NCBI GenBank assembly: GCA_946406015.1
Contig: CAMJJD010000001.1
Span: 96,814 to 160,813 of the forward strand
Reading direction: 5' to 3'
Length of the DNA: 64,000 nucleotides
Source of the DNA: an uncultured Bacteroidales bacterium
Lineage (GTDB): Bacteria > Bacteroidota > Bacteroidia > Bacteroidales > P3
Shown: positions 50,943 to 60,228 of the stretch, in pieces
Layout of the letters: each line of letters starts with the position of its first letter
How positions within the stretch are numbered: position 1 is the first letter of the stretch
The notes under the pieces: model-generated
Databases searched by the model: none
Seen by the model: only the letters and a program-made list of their open reading frames with translations
What the model was told of the DNA's origin: nothing
Made by a program: the position numbers and the translations under genes

Positions 50943-51722
50943 ATGGCAAAGCAATGGGGTAGTTATATGGGCGGATTCTCGGGGAAGCTGGGGACCGCTG
51001 TGGGGTATATGTGGAACGGAATCTGGGTGATGCGCAGTCGTCCCTCGATGGTGCGGAATCCACGGACGGAAAAGCAGATGGAGCAGCGGATGCTGTTCAA
51101 GCAGGAGGTGCAGCTGGCGGCGCGGATGCGCCGCGGGGTGAACCAAGGGCTGACGGCGTTGGCGCGTCAGTCGCACATGACGGCATACAATCTGTTTGTG
51201 AGCCTCAACCAGCGTTGTTTCAGCAGCGACGAGGGCCGGCTGGCTGTCGACTGGCAAGGGCTGACGCTCAGCGAAGGACCGGTGGCGCCGGTGTTGTTCG
51301 GTGCGCCGGAGTTGGACGAGCGGGGCGTGCTGACGGTGCCGTTCGACCGCAACAGTAGTGCGCGTCGGGCGCGGACCTTTGACCGGGTGTATCTCTACGT
51401 CTATTGTCCCGAGGCGGAAGAGGGGGTGCTGACGGCGCCGGTCGAGCGTTGCGGCCACTGTGTGCGGCTGGTGTTGCCCAATCTTTTTGCCGGCAAGGCG
51501 TTGGAAATCTATGGGTTCGTGCAGAACGAGAAGGGCGAGGGGTCGCCGACGATGTATATTCCTTTCGGCGAGGACGAGGGTGAGACGTCGCCGTCGGAGG
51601 ATGAAGACGCTTCGTTGCAGAGTGTTGACAAACAGAATGATAAGTCGATAGAAAGGGCTGATATGCCTTTGGAGAGGGTGGAGGGGGTTCCAAAACGGTC
51701 GAAACCGGGTGGCGCGGGGTGA
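50943..51722 (+). CDS. DUF6266-like protein, copy B
   Basis: 259 residues, paralogue of the gene at 8203. The shared front is GFSGKLGTAVGYMWNGIWVM; further matches are a LxNPRTEKQ-like segment, TAYNLFVSLNQRCFS and the GRLAVDWQGLTL strand. The C-terminus is acidic and Ser/Glu-rich. No signal peptide. Function unknown. The two copies lie 42 kb apart and are not flanked by repeats, so they look like ordinary old duplicates. Confidence 0.72.
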   Translation: MAKQWGSYMGGFSGKLGTAVGYMWNGIWVMRSRPSMVRNPRTEKQMEQRMLFKQEVQLAARMRRGVNQGLTALARQSHMTAYNLFVSLNQRCFSSDEGRLAVDWQGLTLSEGPVAPVLFGAPELDERGVLTVPFDRNSSARRARTFDRVYLYVYCPEAEEGVLTAPVERCGHCVRLVLPNLFAGKALEIYGFVQNEKGEGSPTMYIPFGEDEGETSPSEDEDASLQSVDKQNDKSIERADMPLERVEGVPKRSKPGGAG

Positions 51723-51771
51723 AAAAACAGGCTTGACGGGCCGTGTTTCGTTAAAAATTTATAAAATTTAT

Positions 51772-51779
51772 TATCTTTG
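51772..51779 (+). promoter_or_regulatory. -7 element for acpP
   Basis: TATCTTTG 112 bp before acpP. A TTTC lies 22 bp further upstream. A second, weaker box (TTTCTTTG) is at 51851-51858, closer to the gene. Confidence 0.45.
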
Positions 51780-51890
51780 ATATCAACTCCTTATCGTCGG
51801 AAGAGGGTAGGGAAAGTGTTAAAATGTATTGCGGTATGAAAAAAATTTCGTTTCTTTGCACCCAGTTTTTAACATTAAAATAGAAGAAAA

Positions 51891-52127
51891 ATGTCAGAAA
51901 TTGCTACTAAAGTTGTCAGTATCATCACCGACAAACTGGGAGTTGAAGAGAGTCAGGTGGTCCCCGAGGCCAGCTTCACCAATGACCTTGGCGCCGATTC
52001 GTTGGATACCGTCGAGCTGATTATGGAGCTTGAGAAAGAGTTCGACCTCTCCATTCCCGATGAGGAAGCTGAGAAGATTGTCACCGTTGGCGACGCCATC
52101 GCTTTCATTGAGAACAACAAGAAGTAA
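51891..52127 (+). CDS. acpP: Acyl carrier protein
   Basis: Carries growing acyl chains on a phosphopantetheine attached to S37 in the [12 protein letters not shown] motif. 78 residues, acidic, with [15 protein letters not shown] as helix III. Followed by a terminator-like hairpin and then fabF, the standard fatty-acid cluster order. Confidence 0.97.
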   Translation: MSEIATKVVSIITDKLGVEESQVVPEASFTNDLGADSLDTVELIMELEKEFDLSIPDEEAEKIVTVGDAIAFIENNKK

Positions 52128-52139
52128 GTTCTTCTTTAC

Positions 52140-52182
52140 AGAAACGTTGGGATGCCAGCCACACTTGCGTCTCAACGTTTCT
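52140..52182 (+). terminator. Hairpin between acpP and fabF
   Basis: AGAAACGTTG (52140-52149) pairs with CAACGTTTCT (52173-52182), followed by T-rich DNA. It may reduce transcription into fabF and so keep ACP in excess. Confidence 0.7.
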
Positions 52183-52215
52183 CTTTATTGTAAGTTAGTC
52201 ACCTAACAACCCATC

Positions 52216-53460
52216 ATGGAGTTGAAAAGAGTAGTTGTTACCGGTCTCGGGGCATTGACTCCCATCGGCAACGACGTTCCCGCATTGTGGGAGTCGTTGG
52301 TCAACGGAGTGAGTGGCGGAGGCCCGATAACACATTTTGATGCCACCAAATTCAGGAGCAGAATAGCAGCAGAGCTGAAAGGATTTGATCCGCTGAACTT
52401 CTTCGACCGCAAGGAGATGCGTCTACTTGACGGTTACACCATCTACGGCCTTGTGGCCGTCGACGAGGCCATGCGCGACGCAGGTCTGACCGACGAGAAC
52501 ATCGACAAGGAGCGCATGGGTGTTATCTGGGGTTCGGGCATGGGCGGTGTCACCAGTCTCCAGGATGAGATAATAGAATATGCCACCCACGACCGCACGC
52601 CGCGCTTCAGCCCCTACTGGGTGCCGAAGGTCATCATCGACATTTGCGCGGGACAGATAGCCATCCGCTACGGCTTGCGTGGTCCCAACTACTGCACCGC
52701 GGCGGCTTGCGCCTCTTCGGCGGCAGCCATCAACGACGCCTTCAACCTGATACGTCTGGGCAAGGTGGACGCCATGATAGCGGGCGGCAGCGAGTGTGCC
52801 GTCATGGAAGCCGGCATCGGCGGCTTCGGCAACATGCGTGCCCTCTCGACCCGCAACGACGACCCGCAGACCGCTTCGCGCCCCTACGACAAGGACCGCG
52901 ACGGTTTTGTGCTGGGCGAAGGTGCCGGTACCTTGGTCCTTGAGGAGCTGGAGCATGCGCTGGCTCGCGGCGCCAAGATATACGCCGAAGTCACGGGTGC
53001 GGGCCTCTCGGCCGACGCCTACCACATCACCGCCTCGCATCCCGAGGGTTTGGGTGTCATCAGCGCCATGCGTCAGGCCATCGAGGAGTCGGGCATGCAG
53101 CTGACCGATGTGGACCACATCAACACCCACGGCACGTCGACCCCCATCGGCGACATCTCCGAACCGAAGGCCATCGTGGGTCTCTTCGGCGACCATGCCT
53201 ACAAGATGGGTATCAACTCGACCAAGTCGATGACGGGCCATCTGCTGGGAGCCGCCGGCGCGGTGGAGAGCATAGCCACCATCCTGGCCATCAAGAACGG
53301 CATCATCCCGCCGACAATCAACCACTTCACCGACGACCCCGACATTCCGGCGCTCGACTTCACCTTCAACCACGCCAAGCGCCGCGAGGTGAACTTTGCC
53401 CTGAGCAACGCCTTCGGATTCGGCGGCCACAACGTGTGTCTCGCTTTCAGAAAGTACTGA
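52216..53460 (+). CDS. fabF: Beta-ketoacyl-ACP synthase II
   Basis: Condenses malonyl-ACP with acyl-ACP during fatty-acid elongation. 414 residues with the catalytic triad C165 (AACASSAA), H305 (NTHGTST) and H342 (TGHLLGAAG). Length and all motifs are standard. It is 2 bp upstream of rnc. Confidence 0.97.
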   Translation: MELKRVVVTGLGALTPIGNDVPALWESLVNGVSGGGPITHFDATKFRSRIAAELKGFDPLNFFDRKEMRLLDGYTIYGLVAVDEAMRDAGLTDENIDKERMGVIWGSGMGGVTSLQDEIIEYATHDRTPRFSPYWVPKVIIDICAGQIAIRYGLRGPNYCTAAACASSAAAINDAFNLIRLGKVDAMIAGGSECAVMEAGIGGFGNMRALSTRNDDPQTASRPYDKDRDGFVLGEGAGTLVLEELEHALARGAKIYAEVTGAGLSADAYHITASHPEGLGVISAMRQAIEESGMQLTDVDHINTHGTSTPIGDISEPKAIVGLFGDHAYKMGINSTKSMTGHLLGAAGAVESIATILAIKNGIIPPTINHFTDDPDIPALDFTFNHAKRREVNFALSNAFGFGGHNVCLAFRKY

Positions 53461-53462
53461 CC

Positions 53463-54212
53463 ATGCTGCTCTTCGCCCGACGCAAGGAAAGCCCTGAGTT
53501 CTATCGTTTCTTCAAGAACGTGCTCGGCTTCACGCCACGTCGCACGGAGTTGTACCATATTGCGCTGACGCACAGCTCGTCGTCTACCGTCGACCACGGC
53601 CACCGCGTCAACAACGAACGCCTCGAATACCTGGGCGACGCCGTGCTGGGTGCCATCGTGGCCGAGTACCTGTATCGCAAGTATCCCATGAAAGGGGAGG
53701 GCTTCCTCACCGAGATGCGGTCAAAAATAGTGAGCCGCAAGAGTTTGGGCAACCTGGCCCGCAAGATGGGTCTGCCCGAGCTGGTGGAGCACCAGCGGGG
53801 TCATGAAGGGGCCTTCAAGAGTCTCGGCGGCGACGCCTTTGAGGCCCTCATCGGGGCCATATACCTTGAAAAGGGCTTCCGCTTCACCCGCCGCTTCATC
53901 GTCGACAAGCTCCTCTGCACCTATCTCGACATCGACCAGATAGCGCAGACCGACTGGAACTTCAAGGGCAAGCTCATCGACTGGGGTCAGAAGAACAAGC
54001 AGAAGGTCACCTTCGAGATAGTGCGCACGCTGACCCGCGACCGCGAGGGGCGGCGCGAATACGAGTGCCGCGTCAACGTGGACGGCAAACCCCGCGAGTC
54101 GGCCATCGGCTACACCATCAAGAGCGCCGAACAGCTGGCCGCCGAGAAGACCTACAAGGCCATCATGGCCGATGGTGCATCGTCTTCTGTAGCAGAAAAA
54201 GAGAGCAGGTAG
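53463..54212 (+). CDS. rnc: Ribonuclease III
   Basis: Double-strand-specific endonuclease for rRNA and mRNA processing. The start is taken at ATG 53463, two bases after the fabF stop, not the upstream GTG at 53436 inside fabF. 249 residues with NNERLEYLGDAVLG (metal-binding signature), GGDAFEALIGAIYLEKG (second acidic cluster) and a C-terminal double-stranded-RNA-binding domain (YECRVNVDGK, then SAEQLAAEKTYKAIM). Confidence 0.95.
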   Translation: MLLFARRKESPEFYRFFKNVLGFTPRRTELYHIALTHSSSSTVDHGHRVNNERLEYLGDAVLGAIVAEYLYRKYPMKGEGFLTEMRSKIVSRKSLGNLARKMGLPELVEHQRGHEGAFKSLGGDAFEALIGAIYLEKGFRFTRRFIVDKLLCTYLDIDQIAQTDWNFKGKLIDWGQKNKQKVTFEIVRTLTRDREGRREYECRVNVDGKPRESAIGYTIKSAEQLAAEKTYKAIMADGASSSVAEKESR

Positions 54213-54257
54213 CAGTCGGTTGGCAAGTGTCCGTTACGGGTACTTCGAAAAAAATAT

Positions 54258-54288
54258 TTTGCCAGTTCGGGAAAATGTTGTATATTTG
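54258..54288 (+). promoter_or_regulatory. Promoter for the gene at 54315
   Basis: TTTG at 54258-54261, exactly 19 bp, then TATATTTG at 54281-54288: a perfect Bacteroidetes promoter. Confidence 0.82.
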
Positions 54289-54314
54289 CATTTTCAAAAA
54301 ACCGGATTAAATAT

Positions 54315-54878
54315 ATGAAGCGTGTCGTATTATTTCTTGGATTGCTGTTAGGGTTTAGCCTGATGGCCGATGCCCAGATGGTGGGTGCAACCAACCGTCA
54401 AAGAGGGGGCTCTGGAAGCGGGGTCGAGCCACAATACCGTGAGACTGGATGGCGTCTGAATGCTGAGGTGGGCACCTCGACTGCCGTTTCCTTCGGCTAT
54501 CAGTTTACGCCCAACATTATGGCTGCTGCAGGACTGGAGATGGTGAGCGATTTCGACTATATGCTTATCTGGGGCCCCATCTTTGCACAGGTCCGTTTTA
54601 CCACGCCGATGTACCACTGGTCATTCTTTGCCGACCTGCGGTTTGGCTGGACGGTCTTCAGTTTCTATGGAGGGGAATCGGTATCGCAGGCCATGGTGGG
54701 CATCGGCTACAAGAACTGGTCGCTGGGCGGCGGGGTGGCTTTCAGTCCCTATTTGGTCTATGACAGAGGGTATGATGTTTATGGCGACTTCTATATTTAT
54801 CAATCAAACATCTGGACCCCCATCGTCAGTCTCTCCTATAGTTTCCCGTTGAAGAGGCTCAGCGGGGTATTTTTCTAA
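54315..54878 (+). CDS. Small outer-membrane beta-barrel-like protein
   Basis: 187 residues with a signal peptide (KRVVLFLGLLLGFSLMADA). The mature part alternates short beta strands ending in aromatics (FGYQFTPNIMAAAGLEMVSD, FFADLRFGWTVFSFYGG) and ends in a terminal phenylalanine (SGVFF), as expected of outer-membrane barrels. It is small, so eight strands at most. It is cotranscribed with the phosphoglucomutase 29 bp downstream. Function unknown. Confidence 0.75.
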   Translation: MKRVVLFLGLLLGFSLMADAQMVGATNRQRGGSGSGVEPQYRETGWRLNAEVGTSTAVSFGYQFTPNIMAAAGLEMVSDFDYMLIWGPIFAQVRFTTPMYHWSFFADLRFGWTVFSFYGGESVSQAMVGIGYKNWSLGGGVAFSPYLVYDRGYDVYGDFYIYQSNIWTPIVSLSYSFPLKRLSGVFF

Positions 54879-54907
54879 TCATAGACAATAGTAACAAATA
54901 ACATAAT

Positions 54908-56659
54908 ATGGACATCAAGACACTGAATATCGACGAGAGCGCCAAGCTGAATGCACAGGCATGGCTTGACGGAGCATACGACGAGGCCACCAAGCAGGCC
55001 ATCCGCGACATGGCGGAGACGAACCCCCAGGAGTTGAACGAGAGCTTTTACCGCCACTTGGAGTTCGGTACCGGCGGCTTGCGCGGCATCATGGGCGTGG
55101 GCACCAACCGTATGAACAAGTACACGGTGGCTATGGCCACCCAGGGGTTGGCCAACTATGTGAAGAAGGTCAATTCCGGCGAGAAGGAACTGCGCGCCGC
55201 TGTCTCGCACGACAGCCGCAACCACAGCCGCGAGTTTGCCGAGATTACGGCCCACGTGCTGGCCGCCAACGGCTACAAGGTGTTCCTTTTCGACGGCATG
55301 CGTCCCACGCCGGAGCTGAGCTTCGCCGTGCGCCACTTCAAGTGTCACACGGGCGTGATGGTCACCGCTTCGCACAACCCCAAGGAGTATAACGGCTACA
55401 AGGCCTACTGGAGCGACGGCTGCCAGCTGACGGCGCCGCACGACGAGGCAGTCATCGACGAGGTGCTGAAAATCAAGAGTGTCGCCGACGTGAAGATGAC
55501 CGGCGGCGAGCAGAATATCACCATCATCGGCGAGGAGGTGGACAAGGCCTTCCTGGCCCGTGTGGAGGCCAACAGCCTCAATCTAGAGCTCATCCGCAAG
55601 CACCACGACGTGAAGATTGTCTACACGCCGCTGCACGGCACGGGCATCACCCTCATCCCGCGCATGCTGAAGCAGCTGGGATTCACCAATGTGAATGTTG
55701 TCGAGGCACAGGCGGTGCCTGACGGCAACTTCCCCACCACCCCCAGCCCCAACCCCGAGGAGAAACCCGCCATGAAGATGGCCGTCGACCTGGCCAAGGA
55801 GATTGACGCCGACATCGTCTTCGCCTCCGACCCCGACGCCGACCGCGTGGGCGTGGCCGTGAAGCGTCCCGACGGCGAGTGGATGCTGCTCAACGGCAAC
55901 CAGACGATGAGCGTGTTGTTCTACTACATCGTGAAGCAGTGGCAGGAGAAGCAGATGCTTACCGGCAACGAGTTCATGGTGAAGACCATCGTCACCAGCG
56001 AGCTGCCCGCCGACATCGCCACCCGTGCCGGCATCAAGATATACGACGTGCTGACGGGCTTCAAGTTCATCGGTGCCAAGATACTGGAGTTGGAGGGCGT
56101 GGAGCAGTTCATCGCCGGCGGCGAGGAGAGCTACGGCTACATGATTGGCGACTTCGTGCGCGACAAGGATGCCGTGGCGGCTTGCTCGATGATTGCCGAG
56201 ATAGCCGCCTGGGCCCGCGAGCAGGGCAAGACCTTCTTCGACGTGCTGGTGGATATCTACCGTGAGTACGGCTTCTACAAGGAAGGCCTGGTGAGCGTGG
56301 TGCGCAAGGGCAAGAGCGGCGCCGAGGAGATACAGCAGATGATGCGCGACTACCGCAGCAACCCGCCCGCCGAGATTGACGGCGAGAAGGTGGTGTGCAT
56401 CAAGGACTACCAGACCCACGAGAGCAAGGACTTGACGACTGGCAAAGTCACCAAGCTCGACCTCCCGAAGAGCAACGTGCTGCAGTTCTTCACCGACAAG
56501 GGCAACAAGGTCACCGTCCGTCCCAGCGGCACGGAGCCCAAGATCAAGTTCTACTTCAGCGTCAAGGCCGACCTCTGCTGCAAAGGCAGCTTCGACACCA
56601 CCAATGCCGCCCTCGATGCCAAGATTGAGAGCATCAAGAAGAGCATGAAGCTGGTATAA
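54908..56659 (+). CDS. Phosphoglucomutase/phosphomannomutase
   Basis: Interconverts hexose 1- and 6-phosphates for glycogen and surface-glycan synthesis. 583 residues, alpha-D-phosphohexomutase superfamily: FGTGGLRGIMGVGTNRMN (about 55-72), TASHNP with phosphoserine S155, metal loop DPDADRVG (about 298-305), GGEESYGYM (about 408-416) and the phosphate-binding RPSGTEPKIKFYF (about 538-550). The length and GTGGLRG motif are those of the PgcA/PGM-type long enzyme. Confidence 0.93.
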   Translation: MDIKTLNIDESAKLNAQAWLDGAYDEATKQAIRDMAETNPQELNESFYRHLEFGTGGLRGIMGVGTNRMNKYTVAMATQGLANYVKKVNSGEKELRAAVSHDSRNHSREFAEITAHVLAANGYKVFLFDGMRPTPELSFAVRHFKCHTGVMVTASHNPKEYNGYKAYWSDGCQLTAPHDEAVIDEVLKIKSVADVKMTGGEQNITIIGEEVDKAFLARVEANSLNLELIRKHHDVKIVYTPLHGTGITLIPRMLKQLGFTNVNVVEAQAVPDGNFPTTPSPNPEEKPAMKMAVDLAKEIDADIVFASDPDADRVGVAVKRPDGEWMLLNGNQTMSVLFYYIVKQWQEKQMLTGNEFMVKTIVTSELPADIATRAGIKIYDVLTGFKFIGAKILELEGVEQFIAGGEESYGYMIGDFVRDKDAVAACSMIAEIAAWAREQGKTFFDVLVDIYREYGFYKEGLVSVVRKGKSGAEEIQQMMRDYRSNPPAEIDGEKVVCIKDYQTHESKDLTTGKVTKLDLPKSNVLQFFTDKGNKVTVRPSGTEPKIKFYFSVKADLCCKGSFDTTNAALDAKIESIKKSMKLV

Positions 56660-56662
56660 GGC

Positions 56663-57277
56663 ATGAATTTGCCAAGCAAGATACTGGAGCAGGCCGTGGA
56701 GCAACTCTCCACGCTTCCGGGCGTGGGCAAGCGGTCGGCATTGCGGTATGCGTTGCACCTGATGCGGGAGGACGAGCTGAAGGTACGTGACCTCAGCGAG
56801 TCCCTGCTGCGCCTGAAGACCGACCTGCACCGCTGCCGCTACTGCCACAACGTGAGCGACACCGAGGTGTGTCCTGTCTGCTCGTCGGAGAAGCGCCAGC
56901 GGGGTATCGTCTGTGTGGTGGAGAATGTGCAGGACGTGATGGCGCTGGAGAACACACAGCAGTATCGCGGCTTGTATCATGTGCTCGGCGGTGTGATTTC
57001 GCCCATTGACGGTATCAGCCCCAGCGATTTGCAGATTGCCTCGCTCGTGGAGCGTGTACGCACCGGCGTGCCCGACAAGGTGGAGGAGGTGGTCCTGGCC
57101 CTGCCCACCACCATGGAGGGCGACACCACCAACTACTACATCAACAAGCTGCTGCAGCCGCTGGGGGTGAAGGTTACCACGCTGGCCCGTGGCGTCGCCG
57201 TGGGCGACAGCCTGGAGTATGCCGACGAAATCACCCTGGGCCGCAGCATAGCACACAGAATACCGTTTGAAGGATGA
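56663..57277 (+). CDS. recR: Recombination protein RecR
   Basis: Acts with RecO and RecF to load RecA on gapped DNA. 204 residues with a helix-hairpin-helix (LSTLPGVGKRSALRYAL, about 15-31), a C4 zinc finger (CRYCHNVSDTEVCPVC) and a Toprim domain (VVENVQDVMALE to about 170). It lies 3 bp after the phosphohexomutase and overlaps the next gene by 4 bp. Confidence 0.96.
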   Translation: MNLPSKILEQAVEQLSTLPGVGKRSALRYALHLMREDELKVRDLSESLLRLKTDLHRCRYCHNVSDTEVCPVCSSEKRQRGIVCVVENVQDVMALENTQQYRGLYHVLGGVISPIDGISPSDLQIASLVERVRTGVPDKVEEVVLALPTTMEGDTTNYYINKLLQPLGVKVTTLARGVAVGDSLEYADEITLGRSIAHRIPFEG

Positions 57278-58413
57278 ATATGAAACTGACAGTTATTGCC
57301 CTGATGCTGGCCCTGGCGGGCTGCGGCGGTAAGAAAGCACCCGACACGCCTCCCGTGCTGCCTGAGCCCGAGCCGGAGTACACGTTGGAGGAGAACATCG
57401 GCATGATGCTGCTGGTGGGATTCCGTGGACAGGAGGTGGACTATGACAAGAATGTTGAGATCATCAGTGCCTTGCGCGACTATCATGTGGGGTCGGTCAT
57501 TCTCTTCGACTACGACGTACCCACGGGCACCCGCGGTCGCAACATCAAGGATGCCGGGCAGCTGAAGCGGCTGTGTCAGCAGCTGCGGTCGTTCAACCCC
57601 ACCTTGTTGATAGGTATCGATCAAGAGGGTGGCTACGTGTCCAGGTTAGCCACTCGATATGGCTTCCCCGCCATACCTTCGGCTCAGAAATGCGCTGCCA
57701 AGGGCGACGACACCGTGCGCCATTATGCCGACTTGACCGGACAGATGCTGGAGGAGATAGGCATCAACCTCGACTTCGCCCCTGTGGCCGATGTGAACGT
57801 CAACCCCGCCTGCCCCGTCATCGGCGGCATCGAACGTAGCTTCTCGGGCGACCCCGCCGTGGTGCGCCGGTGTTGCATGATATGGAGCGAAGAGTTGCTC
57901 AATCACCACGTTGTCAGTTGCTGGAAGCATTTCCCCGGCCACGGCAGCGCTACAGGCGACACCCACAAAGGACTCGTGGATGTGACCAATACCTGGCAGC
58001 CCTATGAACTGGACCCCTACCGTCACGGTGAAAACGGGATGGAGCGCCTCATGCCATTCACGATGGTAATGACCGCCCATGTCATCAACCGCCAGCTCGA
58101 CCCCTCGGGTCTGCCTGCCTCCCTCTCGCCCAAGATAACCTCCTATCTGCGCGACACGCTCGACTTCCAGGGCGTCATCGTCACCGACGACCTGGCCATG
58201 GGTGCCATCGTGCAGCAGTACAGCTTTGAGAAAGCCGTCCGCATGGCCGTGTTGGCCGGTGCCGACCTGCTGTGTCTGAGCAACAACGGCGGCACATACG
58301 ATGTCAACATGGTGCCTCGCGCCGTCAAGGTCATCCAGCAGATGGTGGAGGACGGCACCGTTAGCGCGGAGCGCATCGCACAGAGTGCCGAGCGGGTGCG
58401 CAGCCTGCTCTAG
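57274..58413 (+). CDS. NagZ-like glycoside hydrolase family 3 lipoprotein
   Basis: 379 residues with a lipobox (LAGC, C17), so membrane-anchored. GH3 fold: LVGFRGQEVDYDKNVEI-like start, GIDQEGGYVSRLATRYG (about 110-126, the NagZ DQEGG substrate loop), KHFPGHGSATGDTHKGL (about 222-238, the Asp/His catalytic-loop motif) and VTDDLAMGAIVQQY. The nucleophile aspartate lies in VTDDLAMGA. It probably removes beta-N-acetylglucosamine from peptidoglycan fragments or glycans. The location as a lipoprotein differs from cytoplasmic NagZ. Confidence 0.92.
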   Translation: MNMKLTVIALMLALAGCGGKKAPDTPPVLPEPEPEYTLEENIGMMLLVGFRGQEVDYDKNVEIISALRDYHVGSVILFDYDVPTGTRGRNIKDAGQLKRLCQQLRSFNPTLLIGIDQEGGYVSRLATRYGFPAIPSAQKCAAKGDDTVRHYADLTGQMLEEIGINLDFAPVADVNVNPACPVIGGIERSFSGDPAVVRRCCMIWSEELLNHHVVSCWKHFPGHGSATGDTHKGLVDVTNTWQPYELDPYRHGENGMERLMPFTMVMTAHVINRQLDPSGLPASLSPKITSYLRDTLDFQGVIVTDDLAMGAIVQQYSFEKAVRMAVLAGADLLCLSNNGGTYDVNMVPRAVKVIQQMVEDGTVSAERIAQSAERVRSLL

Positions 58414-58504
58414 CCGGGCGAAATGCAGACTTTGGAGAGAGTATGTGCAAGGGGTTGATGTCCAGGATGGTGAACTTTTTTCACCATGGTATAAAAATAT
58501 TTCG

Positions 58505-58512
58505 TAATTTTG
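58505..58512 (+). promoter_or_regulatory. -7 element for recA
   Basis: TAATTTTG 55 bp before the preferred recA start; -33 not clear. I saw no recognisable LexA box. Confidence 0.45.
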
Positions 58513-58566
58513 CACCTATCGATAAAGAGCAAACATAAGTAATAACACACTAAACAATTGAACATT

Positions 58567-59594
<1,028 letters not shown>

Positions 59595-59598
<4 letters not shown>

Positions 59599-60224
59599 AA
59601 AAGAGACTGTTCATCATAGGATTGCTTATGCTCCTATGCAGCGCCGCGGGAGCCCAGACGACAGACAGCGTGGCTGCCGGGCGCGAGCTGGGCCGCGAGC
59701 CGCGGGTCAAGCGGTCGTACGAGCGCAACGTGCTCGGTGCGCCGGTCTACTACGACACGCTGGGCAATGTCATAGGACAGACGGTGCCGGCCGACAGTTT
59801 CTACCACCGTCCCAAGCACCACTTCCGCAACCGGCTGGAGGACCACTTCTCAGCCTTCTTCCTCGAAGGACAGCTGATGACCGGCAGCCGCGACATGGCC
59901 CTCGGCGGCCAGCTCGCCTATGTGCCGCAGCGTTGGGGTGCCTACCTGGGCGGCAACGTCGGCCTGCAAGGTCCTTACATCAAAGCGGGTCCTGTGTGGC
60001 GCATGTCCGATTGCAGCAACGAAATCGACTGGCAGCTTTACGCCGGCGTCAACATCTGCCGCCGGCCGGGTGCCGAGATAGGTCTCCGTATGGCCGCCCC
60101 GCGCATGTGGAGCAACTTCTGCTGGACCTCCTACTCGATGACATTCGGCTATGCCAACAACATGGGATATATCACCCTCGGTTTCAGTCTCACTCTGTCG
60201 ACAGTACTGGCATTGATATGGTAG
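59595..60224 (+). CDS. Exported protein of unknown function, probable outer-membrane
   Basis: 209 residues. Signal peptide [20 protein letters not shown], then a linker rich in Arg/Tyr, then beta-strand-like repeats ([49 protein letters not shown]) ending in a terminal tryptophan, typical of small barrels. Overlaps recA and is followed 4 bp later by rel/spoT, so it is transcribed with both. I do not recognise a family. Confidence 0.75.
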
Positions 60225-60228
60225 CATT

